DNA of 13,770 nt from CAYUCJ01 sp049282265. GTDB taxonomy: Bacteria; Desulfobacterota; DSM-4660; Desulfatiglandales; Desulfatiglandaceae. The stretch's first letter is position 1. The number at the start of each line of letters is the position of its first letter. The position numbers and the translations under genes are program-made. The notes below the pieces were generated by a model, which saw only the letters and a list, made by a program, of their open reading frames with translations, had not been told where the DNA came from and ran no database searches. Of this stretch, positions 13,602-13,770 are shown in pieces. Location of the stretch: positions 1 through 13,770 of the forward strand of contig JBAPTR010000019.1 of the NCBI GenBank assembly GCA_049282265.1. Direction: 5' to 3'.

Positions 13602-13770
13602 TTCGCGCAGAACTCCCTCCAAAACAGGTTGTTCCGGAAGAGAAGGGGAACGGAATGTTCCCGATTCTTCGATACTTATAATTATGTACAGGATGCCGGC
13701 AGGCAGAGTTTCGGCTTGCAGTACCTGTGAAAAACCTTCAGTCTTTATCCTTCCGTATCCCGTATTTTTC

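Noticed and set aside
13646..13662. Hairpin GGGAAC-GGAAT-GTTCCC after the PAP2 gene as a terminator
   Set aside because: Only a 6-bp stem and no following T-run, so it is not a convincing rho-independent terminator.

Overview
The window looks like a chromosomal segment of an anaerobic deltaproteobacterium (Desulfobacterota, for example a syntroph or sulfate reducer). This rests on the family resemblance of the genes (an AtoE-type fatty-acid transporter relic, a tandem universal-stress protein, a nitronate-monooxygenase-like flavoprotein with a Cys-rich tail, YgiQ, EttA) and on short dispersed repeats of a kind I associate with REP/IS200-type elements in that group. Taxonomy is inferred; no rRNA or tRNA gene is present. 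Most of the window is ordinary housekeeping sequence. The first 2 kb is a degraded accessory patch.

Layout. Bases 1-80 (minus) are the first 26 codons of a zinc-type NAD(P)H:quinone oxidoreductase. Bases 81-2032 are a scrambled zone: three direct copies of a ~31-35 bp repeat (126-160, 1116-1150, 1463-1493), one copy of a second repeat family (260-288), an HNH endonuclease gene (523-1221, minus) that reads as a chimera with its junction inside a repeat copy, and a broken AtoE-type transporter gene (1646-2032, minus). A strong bidirectional terminator (2182-2223) separates this from mltG (2381-3397) and a two-domain UspA gene (3458-4384), both minus. A divergent control region leads into a plus-strand flavin-dependent oxidoreductase (4800-6275) with repetitive N- and C-terminal additions.

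Bases 6386-10799 (minus) form a tight operon read in the order SpeE-like methyltransferase, a 31-codon micro-ORF, ywbE, ygiQ, ettA. Junctions are overlaps of 1 and 4 nt and then gaps of 22 and 35 nt. ettA encodes a ribosome-bound ABC-F ATPase, so the operon may bear on translation or RNA, but the other members have no settled role. Upstream on the same strand lie a small uncertain ORF overlapping the end of an MscS-family channel gene (11139-12473). After a 430-bp gene-free stretch with a perfect 17-bp palindrome comes a plus-strand PAP2-family membrane phosphatase gene (12903-13601) with altered catalytic motifs.

I saw no CRISPR array, complete insertion sequence, phage gene or recognisable defence cluster. 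The most unusual items are the repeat-junction HNH chimera, the two repetitive extensions of the flavin oxidoreductase, the coupled micro-ORF, and the divergent PAP2 active site.
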